DNA of 11,154 nucleotides from an uncultured Lachnospiraceae bacterium. Its GTDB lineage: Bacteria > Bacillota > Clostridia > Lachnospirales > Lachnospiraceae. The notes beneath the pieces are model-generated. The model did no database searches. It had not been told where the DNA came from and saw only the letters and a program-made list of their open reading frames with translations. The position numbers were made by a program, and so were the translations under genes. Positions 8,707-11,154 of the stretch are shown here, piece by piece; positions within the stretch are counted from its first letter, which is position 1; the number at the start of each line of letters is the position of its first letter. The stretch covers positions 1 through 11,154 of the forward strand of contig CALCMD010000089.1 in the NCBI GenBank assembly GCA_937965795.1, written 5' to 3'.

Positions 8707-10106
8707 TGCCCGTTCCCCTTTCGTTCCGAAAAAACAACACTGATGGAAGTCCCATCATCCAGCCAGCTCTCAATCTCCAGATGTCCGTGATGAAGCGCGG
8801 CGATCTGCTTGCACAGGGCAAGCCCAAGCCCAACGCCTCCTGCTTTCCTGCTTCTGGATTTATCAATCATATAAAATGCCTCCGTAATTTTGGGAATCTC
8901 CTCAGGAGGAATCCCTTTTCCCCAATCACGCACCGTAATCCTGTCGTTCACTGCAAAGACGTCAATCGTATCCCCCTCGCGTGATGCTTTGATCGCGTTA
9001 TCAATCAGATTCACGAGTAAACTCTCCATCAGATCCACATCCATCGGCAGCGTTCCCATACTGCATGACAGGTTCAGATACATCCCGTTCTCCGCCACGT
9101 GATACCGCTCCAGCACCTCCACACGGTTCAGCAATTCCTGTACGGGATATTCCTCGAAGTGAATGCTCTCATTGTTATACATTCCGATCAGATTCATCAT
9201 TTTCCCGGAAAGCCGTTCCAGACGTTTACACTCTTCATTGATATGTTCCAGCGCTTTTTTCTGCTGTTCTTCACTGATTTTTACATGCAAAAGCGTATCG
9301 GAGTAGCCGATGATGGAAGTCATCGGTGTTTTCAGCTCATGCGTCAGACTTCCCAGAAGCTGCTTTCTGCGTTCCGACACTTCCTCCAGCTCTTCCACCT
9401 GACGCTCCACCTGATCCGCCATCTTATTAAACACTTCGGCCATCTTTCCCACTTCATCTCCGGAACGCACACGCACACGCCGTCTTAAGTCTCCTTCGCT
9501 GATGGAAGCCGCTGTCCGCTGCAATTCATTGAGCGGGCGCAGCAGACGCTTTGTCACCCAGAAAATAATATTGATCGTAACGGCCGTAACAACAACATAA
9601 ATAATGAAAAACATCAAAATCTGATGCCGGATATTATCATAAATAGATGATATATCCCGCACCAGAACCAAATCATATACGCCTTCCCCGGTACTGGAAA
9701 ATTGTTTTCCCATAATCAAAATATAGTGATTCTGTGTTTTCTGAATGACATATTTTACCTGCTTGACCGCCCATCCAGGCATCTCCTCCTGATTGGTCAC
9801 ATCGTAGTTTGTCAGATTACTGACAAGCTCTCCATTTTTAAACAGCATATAATCTGTGCCGCCATATTTTCGCAGGAGATACTTAAAAAAGGATTTATTC
9901 GTATCATCCCCAACCCCCTGCGGCGCATTATTTCGTATTTCCTGCTCAAGAACGTAAGTCGTACTTGTCACCGCCCTCTGATAACTGGAAATCGTCTGGC
10001 TGATATTATAATCTGCTGTCTGGTAAACAACTGTCACTCCAAAGATTCCGGAAGCAAACAGGATAGAAAACACAGCCAGCATCGAAAGCTTTTTCCATAA
10101 TTTCAT
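8679..10106 (-). CDS. Membrane sensor histidine kinase, HAMP/HisKA/HATPase type
   Basis: A 475-aa sensor kinase that should autophosphorylate on histidine and pass the phosphate to the regulator encoded just upstream. The first membrane segment is at about 8-28 and the second at about 162-184. The roughly 130-residue domain between them lies outside the cell and is the likely signal sensor; I do not recognise its family, although its size and two-helix flanks would suit a single PAS/Cache-like fold. A HAMP linker spans about 185-237, with P191 and the DE pair at 217-218. The HisKA H-box LTHELKTP holds the phospho-histidine H256. The ATPase domain has the N-box NLIDNAIKAS (366-375), the G1 box DWGKG (394-398) and the G2 box GVGLGLAL (424-431). 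All catalytic motifs look intact. The ATG at 10106 follows GGGAG at 5-nt spacing and sits 25 nt after the regulator stop. The last 28 nt overlap the lipoprotein gene. The motifs do not allow assignment to a named system. Confidence 0.94.
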   Translation of the reverse strand: MKLWKKLSMLAVFSILFASGIFGVTVVYQTADYNISQTISSYQRAVTSTTYVLEQEIRNNAPQGVGDDTNKSFFKYLLRKYGGTDYMLFKNGELVSNLTNYDVTNQEEMPGWAVKQVKYVIQKTQNHYILIMGKQFSSTGEGVYDLVLVRDISSIYDNIRHQILMFFIIYVVVTAVTINIIFWVTKRLLRPLNELQRTAASISEGDLRRRVRVRSGDEVGKMAEVFNKMADQVERQVEELEEVSERRKQLLGSLTHELKTPMTSIIGYSDTLLHVKISEEQQKKALEHINEECKRLERLSGKMMNLIGMYNNESIHFEEYPVQELLNRVEVLERYHVAENGMYLNLSCSMGTLPMDVDLMESLLVNLIDNAIKASREGDTIDVFAVNDRITVRDWGKGIPPEEIPKITEAFYMIDKSRSRKAGGVGLGLALCKQIAALHHGHLEIESWLDDGTSISVVFSERKGNGQWREESLER

Positions 10107-10131
10107 ACAATCTCCCTACCGTATTTCCCCT

Positions 10132-10791
10132 TTAGTCCTCCAGCCTGTAACCGATCTTTGGAATCGTCTTAATCACATCCGAAAGTCCCAGCTTCTTTCG
10201 AAGCTGTCCAATATGCACGTCAATTGTCCGGGTCTCTCCCAGAAAATCACTGCCCCACACCTGATTTAAAAGCTGATCTCTTGTAAACGCCATGTTTTTA
10301 TTCTTAGCCAGAAGTACTAAAAGGTCATACTCTAACGGTTTCAGGCTGATCATCTCGCCGTTCTTCGTGACCTGATGTTTGGAAAGCTGTATCTGCACAT
10401 CACTGACCATCAGGACGTCTTTCTGTTTTCCGGTACGTTCCAGCACCTTTTCCACGCGGACTAAAAGTTCCAGTATCTCAAACGGCTTCACGATATAATC
10501 CTCGGCCCCCGCCCGAAGCCCTTTGATCTTTGACCCTATATCCGCCTTTGCCGTCAGGTAGATGACCGGAATATCATAATTTTTCATCGTGTCCATCAGT
10601 TCAAATCCGTCCCTGCCTGGAAGCATGACGTCCAGAAGCGCCATATCAAACGGCCCTTTCTCCCGAATCACACCCTCCACCTGATCTCCATCAAAAACTG
10701 GCTGGACTTCATAGCCTGCGACTGTTAAATTCATACAGATCAGATCAGAGATTGCAGTATCGTCCTCAATTACAAGTATTTTATTTTTCAC
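10132..10791 (-). CDS. OmpR/PhoB-family response regulator
   Basis: A 219-aa DNA-binding response regulator, the usual length for the family. The receiver domain (about 3-115) has the acidic pair D10-D11, the phosphoacceptor D54 in LLDVMLPG, T80 and K102 followed by P103. The C-terminal winged helix (about 127-217) includes LKPLEYDLLVLLAKN, the recognition region TRTIDVHIGQLRKKL (187-201) and the final hairpin KTIPKIGYRLED. The start chosen is GTG at 10791, because GGAAGGGG lies 8 nt upstream and the protein then begins MKNKILVIEDD as in homologues. Two in-frame GTG codons at 10800 and 10809 would add 3 or 6 residues with poorer ribosome binding sites. A two-codon ATG-CAG-TGA reading frame overlaps the chosen GTG in another frame. 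First gene of the apparent operon. Targets are unknown; autoregulation is plausible, but I saw no clear 11-base direct repeats upstream. Confidence 0.95.
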   Translation of the reverse strand: MKNKILVIEDDTAISDLICMNLTVAGYEVQPVFDGDQVEGVIREKGPFDMALLDVMLPGRDGFELMDTMKNYDIPVIYLTAKADIGSKIKGLRAGAEDYIVKPFEILELLVRVEKVLERTGKQKDVLMVSDVQIQLSKHQVTKNGEMISLKPLEYDLLVLLAKNKNMAFTRDQLLNQVWGSDFLGETRTIDVHIGQLRKKLGLSDVIKTIPKIGYRLED

Positions 10792-10799
10792 TGCATACA

Positions 10800-10807
10800 C
10801 CCCTTCC
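10800..10807 (-). promoter_or_regulatory. Ribosome binding site for the response regulator GTG start
   Basis: Minus-strand GGAAGGGG, 8 nt before the GTG at 10791. It overlaps the alternative upstream GTG starts (10800 and 10809), which argues for the downstream start. A short out-of-frame ATG CAG TGA at 10796-10788 lies between this site and the main coding frame, its TGA overlapping the GTG start as GTGA. Confidence 0.6.
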
Positions 10808-10831
10808 ACGTTACCTGCTGTTCCCTCGCAT

Positions 10832-10840
10832 ATTATATCA
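10832..10840 (-). promoter_or_regulatory. Extended -10 promoter for the two-component operon
   Basis: On the minus strand the bases read TGATATAAT, a perfect TATAAT hexamer (10837-10832) with the TGn extension. At the proper 16-18 nt spacing upstream there is only a poly-T tract (nine T at 10851-10859) and no good TTGACA; the nearest candidate, TTGTAT, is 21 nt away. This suggests a promoter that relies on the extended -10 and A/T-rich upstream DNA, or needs an activator. Transcription would begin near 10825, giving a leader of about 35 nt before the regulator start. Confidence 0.65.
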
Positions 10841-10872
10841 CAGAAGGGCTAAAAAAAAATACAACAAAGTGT

Positions 10873-10913
10873 AAATATTACGGAATGCCCGGAAAATACC
10901 AGGGGAAATATTT
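10873..10913. repeat. Imperfect composite inverted repeat between the tRNA and the regulator gene
   Basis: The outer arms AAATATT (10873-10879) and AATATTT (10907-10913) pair over 7 bp. Inside them CCCGG (10888-10892) and CCAGG (10899-10903) pair over 5 bp with one G-T pair and a 6-base loop. The two stems are separated by an asymmetric internal loop. It lies upstream of the operon promoter, so it could be an operator or a weak transcript-end structure after the tRNA. There is no T-run directly after it on the minus strand, so an intrinsic terminator is not supported. Confidence 0.25.
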
Positions 10914-10923
10914 TTGGAAGCAC

Positions 10924-10930
10924 AAAAAAA
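10924..10930 (-). terminator. T-tract directly after the tRNA, possible transcript end
   Basis: Seven consecutive T on the minus strand begin at the tRNA discriminator base, right after the acceptor stem. The stable tRNA fold followed by a U-tract could favour transcript release, but there is no separate GC-rich hairpin, so this may simply be a 3' trailer for tRNA processing. If termination is incomplete, the operon downstream would receive read-through from the tRNA promoter. Confidence 0.3.
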
Positions 10931-11000
10931 GCAGATAGCGGGAATCGAACCCGTCTCTCCAGCTTGGGAAGCTAGCGTTCTACCGATGAACTATATCTGC
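10930..11000 (-). tRNA. tRNA-Gly, anticodon CCC
   Basis: The minus strand folds as a full cloverleaf. The acceptor stem GCAGATA/TATCTGC has 7 perfect pairs; the D stem is GTTC/GAAC with loop ATCGGTA; the anticodon stem CTAGC/GCTGG holds loop TTCCCAA, giving anticodon CCC, which reads GGG codons. The T loop is TTCGATT. The discriminator base is U73, as expected for bacterial glycine tRNAs. CCA is not encoded: the discriminator is the first of seven T. The T stem has an A-C mismatch at positions 49-65 (the other four pairs are intact), which weakens but need not abolish the fold. Transcribed in the same direction as the downstream operon but with its own promoter. Confidence 0.93.
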
Positions 11001-11009
11001 ATGGACTTT

Positions 11010-11037
11010 ATTATAGCATAACCTCTCAAAAAATCAA
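11010..11037 (-). promoter_or_regulatory. Promoter of the tRNA-Gly gene
   Basis: Minus strand: -35 box TTGATT (11037-11032), a 16-nt spacer, and a perfect -10 TATAAT (11015-11010) preceded by TGC, which makes an extended -10. The -10 ends 10 nt from the first base of the mature tRNA, so the 5' leader would be only a few nucleotides. This matches a strong sigma-A promoter. The -35 overlaps a short inverted repeat (CCTCT at 11022-11026 and AGAGG at 11037-11041). Confidence 0.8.
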
Positions 11038-11093
11038 GAGGATTTTTTACTCCTGAATAAAAATCTGAGTGAAAATCCAGAAAACACCTGGTC

Positions 11094-11154
11094 AAATCAC
11101 GGTTTGTGTGGGAGATCACGTCCATCCCGTACGCAGGTCGGGGGAAACGTATCT
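11094..11154 (+). repeat. Right copy of the diverged outward-pointing repeat
   Basis: The plus strand begins with AAATCACGGTTT (11094-11105), identical to the minus-strand core at 68-57, then GGGAGAT, GTCCA, CCC, GGAAA and CGTAT in the same order as the left copy with small gaps. It continues off the window. Preceding bases on the left (11041-11093) do not match the sequence before the left copy, which is addA, so the similarity starts sharply at the core. The nature of the element is unknown. I see no ribosome binding site or standard start codon that would make this the 5' end of a gene. Confidence 0.5.

Noticed and set aside
10792..10809. Upstream GTG start for the response regulator
   Set aside because: The extra residues are not typical of the receiver domain N-terminus, and the best ribosome binding site would then lie inside the coding sequence.
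11022..11048. CCTCT/AGAGG hairpin followed by ATTTTTT as a plus-strand terminator
   Set aside because: The stem is only 5 bp with a 10-base loop, there is no plus-strand gene to its left, and the region is better explained by the tRNA promoter (-35 box at 11032-11037).
11070..11154. A plus-strand gene starting at the GTG near 11070 and running off the window
   Set aside because: The frame is open to the edge, but there is no Shine-Dalgarno before the GTG, the translation is not recognisable, and the equivalent frame in the left copy contains a TAG.
1..11154. CRISPR array, insertion sequence, prophage or defence island
   Set aside because: No regularly spaced repeats and no transposase, integrase or phage genes are visible. 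Apart from the end repeats the content is core repair, regulation and tRNA.

Overview
The window looks like core chromosome of a low-to-mid GC Gram-positive anaerobe, most likely a member of the Lachnospiraceae (Clostridia). The reasons are an AddAB repair nuclease instead of RecBCD, strong AGGAGG-type ribosome binding sites, a tRNA-Gly(CCC) without an encoded CCA end, and the general character of the lipoprotein and sensor kinase. The taxon is an inference from gene content and style, not from a marker gene.

All five protein genes lie on the minus strand and read right to left. From right to left: a tRNA-Gly(CCC) gene (10930-11000) with its own near-consensus promoter; an intergenic stretch of about 140 bases with an imperfect inverted repeat and an extended -10 promoter; an OmpR-type response regulator (10132-10791); its partner HAMP-type sensor histidine kinase (8679-10106); a 522-residue secreted lipoprotein of unknown function that starts inside the kinase gene (7138-8706); addB (3706-7116); and addA (67-3702). 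Spacing is 25 nt between regulator and kinase, a 28-nt overlap between kinase and lipoprotein, 21 nt from lipoprotein to addB, and 3 nt from addB to addA. No convincing terminator separates them, so the five genes could form one transcript.

The regulator and kinase form a two-component system that senses something outside the membrane. The lipoprotein is anchored to the outer face of the same membrane and is translationally coupled to the kinase, so it may modulate the kinase or be part of its output. AddB and AddA form the helicase-nuclease that processes double-strand ends for homologous recombination. Finding it directly behind an envelope-sensing system is the main contextual oddity.

The most puzzling signal is at the two ends of the window. 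A diverged sequence of roughly 60 bases, sharing an exact 12-base core and several shorter matching blocks, occurs at 1-68 (minus orientation) and at 11094-11154 (plus orientation). The two copies therefore form an inverted pair pointing outwards. The left copy begins on the addA stop codon. I could not identify this element.
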